Source of the DNA: Dacryopinax spathularia
Taxonomy: Eukaryota > Basidiomycota > Dacrymycetes > Dacrymycetales > Dacrymycetaceae
Direction: 5' to 3'
Length of the DNA: 64,000 nt
Assembly: GCA_037974965.1 (NCBI GenBank)
Contig: JBBPFI010000006.1
Location: forward strand, 1,054,001-1,118,000
Below, piece after piece: positions 1-10,573 of this stretch; within the stretch, counting starts at the first letter, position 1; the number at the start of each line of letters is the position of its first letter. The notes under the pieces are model-generated. The model did no database searches, was not told where the DNA came from, and worked only from the letters and a program-made list of their open reading frames with translations. The position numbers and the translations under genes are program-made.

Positions 1-825
1 CGGTTCGAGAAGCACAGAGGGAAGCAAGATGGGCGTGGGCGTCGGTGATGGGCAAGAAGGAAGACAAGAAGCGTGCGAAGGGGACGATAGAAGGTGACGA
101 GGAGAGAGGAAGGGGCGACGAGGAGAGAGGTGCAGACGACGACGAGAGGGTGTGATGTCCTTCACTGCACTGTCCAGACCCGTTTCCCCGGCTTTGGGTT
201 CGGCCCTTCTTCCGTACCTTCCGTCCCTCTCTCTCCTTGTCTGGTGCTGCTCTCCCCTCACTCTCCCCCGTTAATCCCTCCTCACTCCCCGCTGGGGAGG
301 CGCTACCAAATGTGTCACGGATCCAATTCCGTCATGTGGTCCCCGTCTTTCCGCTCCCCGCATGCAACCCTCTGTCCTTCCCCTCTTGGTCCCTCACTCG
401 CCGCTGTCACAACCTCCCCCTTTTTCCCCAGCTGTCGGCTACCCCGCGCAGTGAGCGCCTCCTCAAGGCTGCATCATACCAAAGCTTGGCGCGCAAGCCT
501 CCATCCGCTCAAGCATCCTCCACCATTCAATTTCCTGAAACAATTATTTTCTCGCTCCAACACTCAACACTAACCAACTCATCCACAAAATGCGCATCAG
601 CAAACGCTAGAACAACCCTAACATCCGGCCTTCTGGTTCCTTCTGCTCAAGGACCCCGGAACAGAAAACCTGCCGATATCTCACTCTCTGCCGACCGGAA
701 CACCCGCCGTCGGCATCCGTCGCATTTACTTCAATTCATTCCCCAGCGCTGCGCTTGTGAAGGAGATGGACTCCTGAACGGCGATCGCCTGAGATCTGAA
801 AAAGCCGCACTTGGTTCCGCCCCGC
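1..825. other. Left flank, no recognisable gene
   Basis: Pyrimidine-rich DNA. Two overlapping open frames (94-573 and 237-962, plus) are rich in Pro, Ser, Leu and Arg, resemble no family I know, and look like by-products of CT-rich sequence. The stretch around 540-600 (many ACACTAAC/CAACTC words, then an ATG at 590) resembles a fungal 5' leader, but the frame stops after six codons. It could be the head of a small gene broken where the accessory region begins, but that is only a guess. Confidence 0.4.
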
Positions 826-915
826 CGGGCATGCAGTACCTCCAGGTTCCGTGCGCTTTTGTACGGAGCCAAATGTACGGCGTCCGTACAGGGCCGTACA
901 CTCCCAATAGCCGGT
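826..915 (+). repeat. Nested palindrome block, left copy
   Basis: Contains TTTTGTACGGAGCC, then TGTACGGCGTCCGTACA (an almost perfect palindrome), then GGGCCGTACA, so an outer GTACGG/CCGTAC pair encloses an inner one. The same arrangement occurs reverse-complemented at 19505-19615. A CATGC word and a TCCAGG word lie on the outer side of both copies. This is what a transposon end with subterminal protein-binding sites could look like. Confidence 0.5.
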
Positions 916-1116
916 ACCGCCACTGCGCCGCGTCTAAGCCGATAAGGGTCCGCTTCACTTAAGCTACATGCGTAATCATAAACTTTCCTGGTCCCATGAC
1001 TGTTACCTTTCCGTGGGAACATTATTATCGGCCAGCGCTTATCTCTCTCCTTCTATCTCTCTCCTTCTATATCTCTCACTTCGTCTGCATCTGGTATCGA
1101 TCTGTCTCGCCGAGGG

Positions 1117-3396
1117 ATGCGCTTGACTCAGCTCTACAAACTTCTGAAACGCTTTCGACCAGCTATAGGCGACATTACTGTTGAGCAAGCAATCGAGTTC
1201 GTCTTCGCTGCGCGCAGTCTGCAAAATCGAATCTGCTGGCAACAAGACACTGGTGTAGCCGGATTTGAAGATCCACCAACTGAGCTGCCGATATCCGTGA
1301 TCGGACTTCTTGCCATTGGTCTTAAAGTCAGCCGCGCACAAGCCATCGCTCTCTGGGATATCTTCCGGGATACGGCGTGGGTTGCCGACAGGGACTTCAC
1401 TACCCTATGCCCGCCGCTTGTTCACCATCATCGCATCTTTGCAGAGCACGGACAGTCTTTCGATCTCGGTTAGCCTCATGCCTTCGGAGCTCGTTCTTTC
1501 TGCTCACTGTGCCCAGCTGTTGAGGAGTTCTATCCGCCCACTCGCGTCTGCACGTACTCCTACTGTCCCGAATTCGTCAACCATCACCGACAGGCTCGTT
1601 TATACGATCCACGCAGGTACAGGGCCACTCTTTACACCGTTTCCCAAGGCGCACTCCCGGTGATCATAACCTCGCTCCGGTGCCCCTCCTGTCCCTGCAC
1701 CTACCACATGAACTACGCCTGTCAACCTGACGCGTCCGGCAATATGTATCGAATATACTACCCTGGCGTACCCCAAGTAATTCAAGGGGAAAAACACTTT
1801 CTGTTTGAAGACAAACTTTGCGAGCTATTCCGATCTATGACCGTCTTTTCCCAGTACGTTCATCATCTCTGCATCGCGCTCTCCTTCTGTCTCCCTCTCC
1901 TTCTGTCTCACTCTCCCCTTCTATCTCAATACCTCCTCCTGTATCTCTTTCTCCTTCTGTATCTCTCCCTCCTTCTGTATCGCTCCTGTTCTGCTTGCTC
2001 ACACTCTGTGCAGTTCGTCGATGAGCGCAAATGCTCTCGTATATAATAGTACTCTCGGCACACCCCGATACCCTGAAAAAGGCGCTTACAAACCTCCTCT
2101 CCTGCGCGCAGAGTATATCGCAGACCTGTTCGATTTATACGCCCTACTATTACATCATAACGAGCAAGGCAGCCGCCTTCGGCTTCCGCACCTCCCCGGA
2201 CTCACACAAACGGAGCGACTCACGAGGGCAATGCTTGAGCGAAATATATTCATTGCCGAGAAAGGGCAGGAGCAATGGCCGCATGCTTGCGACATCTGCA
2301 GGAAATTTTTTGAACGCGACGGACGCCAGTGTAAGCCAGTCTTCCATTCCCTGTGCTTTAGCTCAATTTCGTCTACCAGATATGTTATCCTGCGCCATTA
2401 CCGATGGTGTGGCTATAGGAAGGCCATGTTGTGCTCAACACAACTGCGCCAATCCTCTCATCACCAATCGTGCCCGTCATTGCCTGATGCACGCTCATCT
2501 GGAAGTGGCTTGCGCTGTTGAAGGTTGTTCGGCACGGGCACGAGACGGATATCAAACATGCTCGATCCGCAGCCATGCCGCTCTTGAATCCAAGTTCCGG
2601 TCCGAGAAGGAGTCCTTCCAGTTACTTAAGAGACGCCTTAACCGGACTCATGCCTACTTCCGAGGTGCAAATCCGCCTTTACATGACGAGCTCGCTGGCG
2701 ATATGGACATAGAAGGAGAGATAGAAGGCGGTGAAACTTCTCTTGGTAGCCGGCTGCCTTCCCAATCCTCTTCTCAGCCCCACAGAAAATTGCGTGCGCG
2801 GTTCACTCGCCGAAGGACGCATAATGAGCAACTGGTGGTACGGCCGTGCGGCATTATCCTGGCTCGAGGTACATTCTACGGAGCTGAGTCGCTGGCATCT
2901 GTAGCTGTTTGTACCTCCCTCCCTCTTCTTGCCCCATTGACTTACTCTTCTTTAGGATTTTCTGTGCACCGTCTTTCCTTCAGCTGCATCCCTCCCTGAC
3001 GTGTTATTCTATGACAATAACTGTCAGCTTCACAAATACATTCACGAACGGCCCCTGCTGAAGGAGTACTTCAAGGACACTGCGCTCGTTGTTGATATCT
3101 TCCATTTCAAGTCGAAGCACTCTGAAAAGGACTGGTACTGCGGCCTGCACTGCAATGCGGCTGCGTATCCCGAATTAGTCGACGAGGAGAATCAAGTATG
3201 GACGTTTAACTCCTCGAAATGCGAACAAATCAACGCATGGCTCAACAACTTTCATCCCATCGTCCGGGAGATGACGCCGGTTCGTTACGAGTTCTTTTTG
3301 GATGAGGTTATCAAGGTCCACAATCGCTTTCTCGTCAGCGAGCTGGCTAAGCGCGGACAGTCCCCACATCTCATTCCCTCTGCAGCTTTGATCTAG
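1117..3396 (+). CDS. CxC5/CxC6-KDZ transposase-type protein, apparently intact
   Basis: Five exons: 1117-1468, 1517-1853, 2014-2330, 2380-2900 and 2956-3396, giving 655 residues with no internal stop. All introns are GT-AG. Residues 129-176 carry the CxC5-type cluster (CTYSYC, then RCPSCPCTYHMNY). Residues about 340-400 carry CxC6 (PCCAQHNC, CLMHAHLEVACAVEGC, then a TC...H pair). The C-terminus (510-655) matches the end of KDZ transposases, with YDNNCQLHKY at about 528, WYCGLHCNAAAYPEL and FNSSKCEQINAW; the Asp in DNNC is probably part of the RNase H-like catalytic core. KDZ proteins are DNA-transposon enzymes, but CxC5/CxC6 forms are also found without a clear element around them. Intron 2 (160 bp) is unusually long and filled with a CT minisatellite. 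The N-terminus could extend into an unseen upstream exon. Confidence 0.8.
1875..1990 (+). repeat. CT-rich minisatellite inside intron 2 of the KDZ gene
   Basis: Degenerate 15-18 bp units of the type TCTCCTTCTGTATCTC. The same family appears at 1040-1080 just before the gene and as a long array at 12715-13150. It accounts for this intron being three times longer than its neighbours. Confidence 0.7.
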
Positions 3397-3420
3397 TCAC
3401 TTGTTGTACTCGTTTTCCAT

Positions 3421-3600
3421 TTGTACAGCAGACCGGCCAATATCCATACACACATTGAGGTTGTTCTTGTCCGTCTGCTGCGCAAGAGCAGGCCGAACAC
3501 TATCCATACACACATTGAAGTCGGCCTTGTCTATCTGCTGCAAATAAGCAGACCGAACACTATCCATACACGCATTGAAACCGCTCTTAAGACATCCAGG
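3421..3600 (+). repeat. 60-bp minisatellite carrying the GATATCCATACACAC motif
   Basis: Three tandem units of about 60 bp. Each has a GCAGACCGAACA-type start, the ATATCCATACACACATTGA core, and a CTTGTCTATCTGCTG end. A degenerate fourth copy of the core lies near 3713-3735. The same unit, in the opposite orientation, occurs twice at 17608-17760. The array sits between the 3' ends of the KDZ gene and gene A. Confidence 0.85.
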
Positions 3601-3779
3601 CTAGCGTTGCTATCAGAAACGGAGGAGGACGTGAGCTCGGCCCCTTCGCTCGACATACGCCTACATAGCAGTTCACCCGATATTCCATTTCGTCAGTCTA
3701 CTGGGTACAGGCAGGCCGAACAATATCTGTACACATGCCTGACGTGCGTATCTCACACTGCTTCCAGCCCTCTAAAGTC

Positions 3780-6700
3780 TCAAAAGGGAACAGCTTTGTT
3801 TTTGCGAAAGTAAGCACTCTCGGAAAGAACCTTGCTCCCTTTGGCATTGATAAGACCTGTATAGTTCGGCTCCCTGCGCGTCTCTGGAGGGGGAGGACCG
3901 GGGAAATCCAGATTCCCCTCGAACCAGCGTTCACGAATGAGATTGTCGAGGACGTGCAGCGGAATTCCGCGATTTCGCGGCCCTTCGAGGTCGTAATACT
4001 TGTAGGAGACTACGACGGTTAGTGTCTGGGAGATCCAAGCAGAAAAGCACTTACTATTCCCGTAGACGTCGTTATGCCACATGCAGACCGCTTTTTTATC
4101 CCTACATCTGATGCAGCATTGGCGCTCCCAGCGTCTGCAAACTCGGTTTACGCCCACGCGTGCCTCCTTATGTATTTGACAGGTGTGGCAGGCTTTCTCT
4201 CCGTAAGCGAGCTATACCAATGCGTAGTCAGACAGTTTCTAGCCCTGCGGATCGAGCGGCTTACGAAAATTTTGGCTGGAAGACCTGGATCTTCTATGAT
4301 AACTTCCCCTTGAGTTTTGACTTCATCGAAAGTAGGGAAGTTGCTCAGCGAATATACGGGCATTTCAAAGAAAGCGCATCGCAGGACATGGCGAGGGAAA
4401 GGGTCGATCCTGTTCTTCGATCGTCTCATTCGCTTCAGATTGTCGTCCACTGTTTGCCAGCCGTCTGGTTGCTGGTCCAGATGAGCCGCAAGCTGCTTAC
4501 GCCTAGCTTTGGTATGCATGAGATAGCGGCGATCGAATTCCTCAAATGTCATTGGGTTCTGATCTTCTCCTACGAGGTGCGCACGCTTAATGGGACCAGC
4601 CGGCTTCTGACGCCAGCGACCGCCCACGAAGACCTGTAGTCGTTCAAGCGCCCATCTCGGAATGTGCCGATACTCGATCTCCAGTTTGTACCGTTCCTCG
4701 GAGACGACCCAATCGAAGACATTTTGAAGAATAGAGATGATAAGTTCTGCTTGATTTAGGGTGAAAGGGACGCCTTCGGTGTAGTGTACAGCGAGAGTGT
4801 CGGCCTAGATCAGAACGTTAGAGTGCGGCGAGTATTCTTTCCATAAACACATACCACAGTTAGGCGGACATTGGCGAACCACTTGTCAACCCGCTCTTCA
4901 TTGTTATGGAGAGGTGGCTTGGGCTTATTGGTGTCCACAGTGCGTAGCACACCTTCAATGTAGAGTGACGAGTAGCGATCCCAGTTAAATAGCCTATCCG
5001 CCTTCGTTTTCGGTATACGGCGTTCTAATTCATCCCAAGCGAAGTGTCCGCCAGCTGTGGCCCTCCGGGGCAAAGGGTCATCGAACCCTTCCATGACGTG
5101 GAAAGCCAAAAGATGAACTGCTTCATCTTTCACCAGTGCGTACGCTTCTTCCAAGATGGATACCCCGTCGGGTTGAGGGATACGAGGGTCATCCCACATG
5201 TCGAGAAAGCATTGCTATGATGCGCCTTAGCATACATGTTGCTCGCCCGTGGGTTGTCACTCACTAGAAACTCGCCTCGCTTATTAAGAAGCCATTGTAC
5301 CCCCGGTCGCGTAATATCACCATATTCTCCGAACCAAGGAAGAGGGGCGGTCCGATTGCGAGCGATTTCGTCCACGACTTGCTGAGGAGTCTTCAGAGAA
5401 AGAATGAGGGTTTCGGGATCGGCCTGCCAATGCGGGAGGATTCGGGATACTTCCTGCCGCAGCAGCTCTTCCGTTCGATTTTCAATGTAAGGGAGCTTGA
5501 AGTCAGCCGGCCTGACTTGAAGATCGTTGCCATGACCAGGGAGTCCCTCGGCAAGCTGGAAGAGTTTCTCCATTGCATGCTGAAGATAGCGGTAGGCCAG
5601 TCTCCCGCTCGTGAGGTCAAAGCCGGCCATCTTGCTCTAGAATATCATCAGCGCAATACAATGCCGACATTATGTCATACTTACCATGAAGTCAGCGGCC
5701 TTCGTAAACCAGGAACTGATAGCCTCATCCGAGTCACTTTCTTCGGGCACTTCGAGTATGAGAATGTGTAATTCGTTAAGCCGAGAGTAGAGAAGTTCTT
5801 CCAGTTCTTCCTCAGCACTGTTCTGTGGCGTGTGAGTGCCCTTCGCCCAGAATTGCAGAGGAGTGCAATCCAGCAAAGTGTCCCAAGGAATATCCTGGAC
5901 GGGGGAAGGAGCCTCTGAGCCACCAGGGGCGTTTTCTCCCTCCAAGTCGCCTCCTTCATGCGCAGCAGATTGAATAGCATCAGCTTGGCGCTCTGCTTCA
6001 GCCCGACGTTCTGTTTCAGCCCGCCGTTCTGCTTCAGCCTGCCGTTCTGCTTCAGCCTGCCGTTCTGCTTCAGCCCGACGTTCTGCTTCAGCCTGACGTT
6101 CTGCTTCAGCCTGACGTTCTGCTTCGGCTCGGCGTTCTGCTTCAGCCCGCATCGCTTCAGCCTTGCGTTTCTCCTCAGCGAGTCGGGCCTCTTCAGCCTT
6201 CCGTGCCTTAAACGCATCCTGAGCTTCCCGAGCCTTCTGCAGTCGTGCAGCTCTCAGGGCTTCTTCTTCCATGCGGGCTCGGGCTTGACGATCAAGCTCG
6301 GCAGCCTGTCGAGCTGCTTCAGCCTGTCGAGCTGCTTCGGCCTGTCGAGCTGCTTCGGCCTGTCGAGCTGCTTCGGCCTGTCGAGCTGCTTCGGCCTGTC
6401 AAGCTGCTTCGGCCTGTCGAGCTGCTTCGGCCTGTCGAGCTGCTTCGGCCTGTAGAGCTTCTTCCCGTTGTCTAGCTGCGGCCCGACGCTCAGCTTCGGC
6501 CTGACGAGCTTGTTCTTCAGCCTTTTGCCTTTGCCTCCAAGCCTCTTGCGCTCTCAGATGTCTTGCCAGCTTCTCCTCCTCTGACAGTTGCGAATACCGT
6601 ACCGGGTCCGACGCCTCACCCTGCCCCTTGTCTCGCACCCTCGCCTGGTCCTTCCGCGGCGCAGCAGCTCTCCTCTGGCGATCCTGTTCGGCGTGTCCGT

Positions 6701-7007
6701 TGTACCTTGGTTGCTGGTTCGGGGACGGGATTGGGTACATCGGGCGACGAGGCTGGTAAGCGAGCGAATTGTTGGAAGCGGTGTATCCTCGATCACTATT
6801 GCTTGGATTGGTGTATGCGTAGTATTGGTGCTGAGCCAGATGGGGTGAACGGCCGGAAGAGCTCCTATATGCGTCGGTACGCTCGGGGGGAGGCGCATAT
6901 CTGGGGGTAGCGGGCCGTGATATCTGCTGGGCTTCTTGCTGATGCTGTTGCTGGCTGTACCAGCTGCTGGTGTGCCAGTAGTGTAGTCCTCTGTTAGGAT
7001 TGGCCAT
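3780..7007 (-). CDS. Gene A: coiled-coil, cysteine-cluster protein of unknown function (one in-frame stop)
   Basis: Six coding exons (7007-5685, 5636-5265, 5214-4855, 4804-4265, 4211-4055, 4009-3780) join to 994 codons; all five introns are 45-53 bp GT-AG with CTAAC or CTGAC branch points. The N-terminus is Gln/Pro-rich and disordered. Residues about 150-350 form a highly charged coiled coil of AEAARQ and AEAERR repeats. The middle (450-860) is a novel globular region. The C-terminus has a cysteine cluster near 873-910 (ACHTCQIHKE, then ERQCCIRCRDKKAVC), which suggests a zinc-binding unit of basidiomycete type. Within the AEAARQ repeat, codon 203 is TGA (6399-6401) where the repeat has CGA, a C-to-T change at a CpG, so the full product is interrupted unless read through. 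I recognise no named family. Gene B is an inverted, shorter paralogue. Confidence 0.7.
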
Positions 7008-7049
7008 TGTGAAAACTTCGATATGTCGAAGGAGGAAGACTGCATACAT

Positions 7050-7262
7050 GCTCAGTACACGCGGTCGGAGGCGGCAGGCACAAACACTGAACGTACGTAC
7101 CTATGAGAGGTAGAAGGCTGAACTTCTCCTCGTTCACCTCGGCTTCCTTTCACCCGCACTATCACTGTTCCTCCTAACTTGGCTAGCAGAACAGTTGGGT
7201 GAACAGCTGCGAATAAACGAGGACAGGATGGGATGGGCTTTGGGTTGAGTTGCGGATGTACG
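7050..7262 (-). promoter_or_regulatory. Conserved upstream region and 5'-leader intron of gene A
   Basis: On the minus strand this reads CCCATCCCATCC, AACTATTCTGCTAGC-like, AAGTTAGGAGG, GAGGTGAACGAGGAGAAGTT, then CTCATAG followed by GTACGT. The same words in the same order occur upstream of gene B (10318-10545). CATAG/GTACGT looks like the donor of a leader intron ending at a TGCAG just before the ATG at 7007. The likeness shows the two genes were duplicated together with their promoters. Confidence 0.65.
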
Positions 7263-7667
7263 TTGGGAGGTAATGTGAGTTGCAAGGATATTGGCAGTGG
7301 AAGTATGTGGCTGAGAAAGCCTATGAATAAAGGTAAAGTTTGGGTATTAATGTGCGGATATGGATGATGTTCTGACACAGTCTAATCTCTATGGCGGTCT
7401 TGTCATTAGAGTACACCACGCCTGATTCTGACATTGGCTTGATCTACAACGCCACTGCATCCCCGTAACAACGCCACCCAGTGACTGTCACATGCATCTC
7501 TGACGCCTTCGTCAGCACCGCTCTGCGGAGCCAAATACCCCCTGTCATTCAAACTCATCCACCTCCTCCTCATCATCCTACGACCATCTTCCTCAGAAAC
7601 CTATCCAGTATCTCGTGAAGCTCATTGAAGAATTGCAGCATCCGTGAGTGGGAGGACTAGCTCAAGT
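7263..7667. other. Divergent intergenic spacer between genes A and E
   Basis: About 400 bp. It holds no gene that I can see and should contain the start region of gene E. Several ATG codons lie here, but no frame resembles a protein. Confidence 0.4.
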
Positions 7668-9341
7668 ATGCGAGCTTACTTCTCGACCAGTTGTGAAGCA
7701 ACCACCGCACTTCAGTCTTATCTATCAAGATACGACTGCAGTATGGACGCCCCGTATCGCCGCCCCTTCTCTGTTATGAATACTCTGTCTGCGGAGAGAG
7801 ACAGTCTGATCGATACCGATACACGCTCGACCATCGACGTCGACTTCCGTGAGAGGCTCGGAACTGCGCCATCCGTCCTCGCTTCTTCTGCAGGAGAAGC
7901 CAAGCCGAACGATATCCATACACGCATTGCCACTCCTGTTGCGAGGGTTGAAGGCGCCGGAACTGCGCCATCCATCCTCGGTTCTTCTGCAGGACCGGCC
8001 AAGCCGAACGATATCCATACACACCTTGCCACTCCTGCTGGGGGCGTCCTCGCTTCTTCTGCGGGAGAAGACAAGCCGAACAATATCCATACACACATTG
8101 CCACTCCTGCTGGGGGGTTGGAGGGCGCCGGAACTGCGCCATCCATCCTCGGTTCTTCTGCAGGACCGGCCAAGCCGAACGATATCCATACACACCTTGC
8201 CACTCCTGCTGAGGGCGTCCTCGCTTCTTCTGCGGGAGAAGACAAGCCGAACAATATCCATACACACATTGCCACTCCTGCTGGGGGGTTGGAGGGCGCC
8301 GGAACTGCGCCATCCATCCTCGGTTCTTCTGCAGGACCGGCCAAGCCGAACGATATCCATACACACCTTGCCACTCCTGCTGGGGGCGTCCTCGCTTCTT
8401 CTGCGGGAGAAGACAAGCCGAACAATATCCATACACACATTGCCACTCCTGCTGGGGGCGTCCTCGCTTCTTCTGCGGGAGAAGACAAGCCGAACAATAT
8501 CCATACACACATTGCCACTCCTGCTGGGGGGTTGGAAGGCGCCGGAACTGCGCCGTCTATCCTCGGTTCTTCTGCAGGACAGGCCAAGCCGAACGACATC
8601 CATACACTCGCACACGACCCTGTGCCAGGATGCGAAGACACTCGTTCCGCGCCCCGCCATGCTCTGCCTAGCTCTGCAAGGACCGCAGTTGTCACCAAAG
8701 GGTCTTCGCGCCGAGCACGTGGTTACTCTCGCAATCCCAATCTCGCAATCACCCAACGCCGGCTTGATGCATATGCTGATTACCTACGTGCGTTTCACTG
8801 TGACTCTCTACCCCTGCAGGTTGCTGTGCAAGGGCGTCTTGCAGAGGTCGCTGCCTTGCGTCGTGCGGTGGATGAGCAGGACGCAGAAGAAAGAGGGATG
8901 AATGCGGTTGGCACCACGCAAGCGGACCAGACCGGCTATGATGCAGCCAATGCCAGCGTCGGCGGCCCTGACGAGGCTTGCGAATTGGACGCCTATCCTC
9001 CCCCGTACATGCGAATGGACCCTTTTCGTGAGCAGACTATCCGTAGTCTGCTCTACCCTGATGGGGAACTCGATTTGTGCGCCGCTGGAGCCGCACATGC
9101 ACTTACAAAGACGAAGACTCCTCCCTCCGTACAGCCGAACGCTTTGGACTCGCGTCCTTGGATATATAACGATGAAGTATATAGGAGCAGCGCGGCCTTG
9201 GACGCGTACCGGAAGGCTCGAGCGGAAGATCGCAGGCGCTACCGTGAAGAGCGTGGGTTGACGACAATCTATGCTCGCTTCTGCGACTTCTTGCCCAAGT
9301 TCCTCAATCCATGCGCCTCTTCAACCGGCATCCCTGTGTAG
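7668..9341 (+). CDS. Gene E: NDIHTH tandem-repeat protein of unknown function
   Basis: Single-exon frame of 557 residues; the ATG at 7668 is the first in frame, though an upstream GTG keeps the frame open to 7644. Residues about 60-315 are a tandem array of two alternating units, a ~33-residue one (EGAGTAPSILGSSAGPAKPN then DIHTHLATP) and a ~24-residue one (VLASSAGEDKPNNIHTH). There are nine repeats in all, each carrying the translation of the region's 22-bp DNA motif (PNDIHTH). The remainder has an alpha-helical segment (LAEVAALRRAVDEQDAEE) and a C-terminal stretch with LDAYRKARAEDRRRYREER. No domain is recognised. The repeat lengths are multiples of three, so other frames also stay open across it. 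It may be a real protein whose repeats grew from the DNA motif, or a non-coding repeat that is open by chance. Confidence 0.5.
   Translation: MRAYFSTSCEATTALQSYLSRYDCSMDAPYRRPFSVMNTLSAERDSLIDTDTRSTIDVDFRERLGTAPSVLASSAGEAKPNDIHTRIATPVARVEGAGTAPSILGSSAGPAKPNDIHTHLATPAGGVLASSAGEDKPNNIHTHIATPAGGLEGAGTAPSILGSSAGPAKPNDIHTHLATPAEGVLASSAGEDKPNNIHTHIATPAGGLEGAGTAPSILGSSAGPAKPNDIHTHLATPAGGVLASSAGEDKPNNIHTHIATPAGGVLASSAGEDKPNNIHTHIATPAGGLEGAGTAPSILGSSAGQAKPNDIHTLAHDPVPGCEDTRSAPRHALPSSARTAVVTKGSSRRARGYSRNPNLAITQRRLDAYADYLRAFHCDSLPLQVAVQGRLAEVAALRRAVDEQDAEERGMNAVGTTQADQTGYDAANASVGGPDEACELDAYPPPYMRMDPFREQTIRSLLYPDGELDLCAAGAAHALTKTKTPPSVQPNALDSRPWIYNDEVYRSSAALDAYRKARAEDRRRYREERGLTTIYARFCDFLPKFLNPCASSTGIPV
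7855..8610 (+). repeat. Tandem array of 99-bp and 72-bp units, nine motif copies
   Basis: Order of units: 99 (diverged), 99, 72, 99, 72, 99, 72, 72, 99 (diverged). Central copies are almost identical, so the array expanded or was homogenised recently. Each unit holds one AAGCCGAACRATATCCATAC core. Confidence 0.9.
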
Positions 9342-10317
9342 TTACTTAGTCGGAGTTCGTAGGTAGCATCTCGGAATGTTTGTATTCACGCACTGTCCTT
9401 GTCTCTGGCTGCGTAGTATGGTGATGTAGATCCATACTACCTCTGTATTCAGCCGTTATCGGCTATCCGATCGCTATAATGCATTCATTGCTTGTACCGC
9501 TGTTCTGTGGTTTTCACAGCAGATTCTTCTGTGATTGGAGTTCTTCTGTGATTTGAGAGTCGGTGGATTCATGAGAAAGGTCTGAGGTTCTTGCGCGCTG
9601 GTGTTGATGCCTTGCACCACCGAGAAGTGCCAAGGCCCACCCTAATAATCCGGTGTGTAAGTGTTCCTATGTTCAGTTCAGTCTTCATTCTAGCCATGAA
9701 AGTGCGGTCAAGACTGGTAGGCACCCACCTTTCGATCTGACCGTCATTCGATTCCACAGCCGTCCGATCTTGGCGCCGTCCGATATGAGCGCCTTCTGAT
9801 TTGAGAGCCATCCGATCTGTGAGCCATCAATAACCAGAACCGTTTCCAACCGGCGCCGTCGGAAGTGAGAGGCATAAGATATGGGAGCCACAAGAAACGG
9901 TCGACAGAATAAACGGTAGTCATTGGAAACAGTAGCCGGCAGATATGGATACTATTTTAAATCAGCCACAATAGTAATCGTCACCTCAGCCATTAGATCG
10001 CAAACAAGAACGACCACGCTTATTTATAAAGGAGTATTGCGCTCGCTATACGCCTGCATTATGATGGGAAGATACGCGCGGTGTCACGTGCTGATTACGT
10101 GTTGCATGTTTATCCCTAGGGTGACGCGCCACACGTTGCATCTGATCTGTCGTTATCTCCTCTTCGTCCAGCGAAACCCATTGCAGCACTGTAGCTCAAG
10201 GTCTCATAATCCCAGCTCCAGTAATCTCACTGGTGTGAGCCAACAGCGCGAGGTTTGCTATCACTGAGCCTCCCTCCATATACACCGCAATTCCACCAAT
10301 CCTTTGTGTCCAAGACT
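9342..10317. repeat. Gene-free spacer with a degenerate 17-bp minisatellite (about 9690-9890)
   Basis: From about 9690 to 9890 the minus strand repeats units like GGATGGCTCTCAAATCA, GGACGGCGCCAAGATC and GGAAGGCGCTCATATC at 16-20 bp spacing. The same family, on the plus strand, forms the array at 14630-14790. The rest of the spacer has no recognisable gene; the part after 9950 is AT-richer than its surroundings. Confidence 0.55.
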
Positions 10318-10545
10318 TACATCGGCAATTCAACCCGAAGCCCATCCCATCCCGTCCTCGTTTACTCGCGGCCACGATTCCAACTATTCTGCTAGCAAGT
10401 TAGGGAAGGAGCCGCGATAGTGCGGGGAAAGGGAGCCCGAGGTGAACGAGGAGAAGTTCAGTCTTCTACCTCTCATAGGTGCGTACGTTAAGTGTTTGTG
10501 CCTGCCGCCTCCGCGTGTACTGAGCATATACCAAGCATTCGCTGC
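10318..10545 (+). promoter_or_regulatory. Conserved upstream region and leader intron of gene B
   Basis: Inverted counterpart of 7050-7262: CCCATCCCATCCCGTCCTCG, AACTATTCTGCTAGCAAGTT, GAGGTGAACGAGGAGAAGTT, CTACCTCTCATAG, then the donor-like GTGCGTACGTTAAG. The likeness ends near the CTGAGCATA branch region, just before the start codon. Confidence 0.65.
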
Positions 10546-10573
10546 CCTCGTCCGTTCACTCACATTCCATACG

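Noticed and set aside
640-650. AACCCTAACAT, telomere-like word
   Set aside because: A single partial unit with no tandem repetition.
7855-8610. CRISPR-like regular array
   Set aside because: Units abut without unique spacers and the DNA is eukaryotic; it is a minisatellite.
7725-8756. Long minus-strand frames opposite gene E
   Set aside because: They stay open only because repeat units are multiples of three and lack stops; the flanking non-repeat parts show no protein-like sequence.
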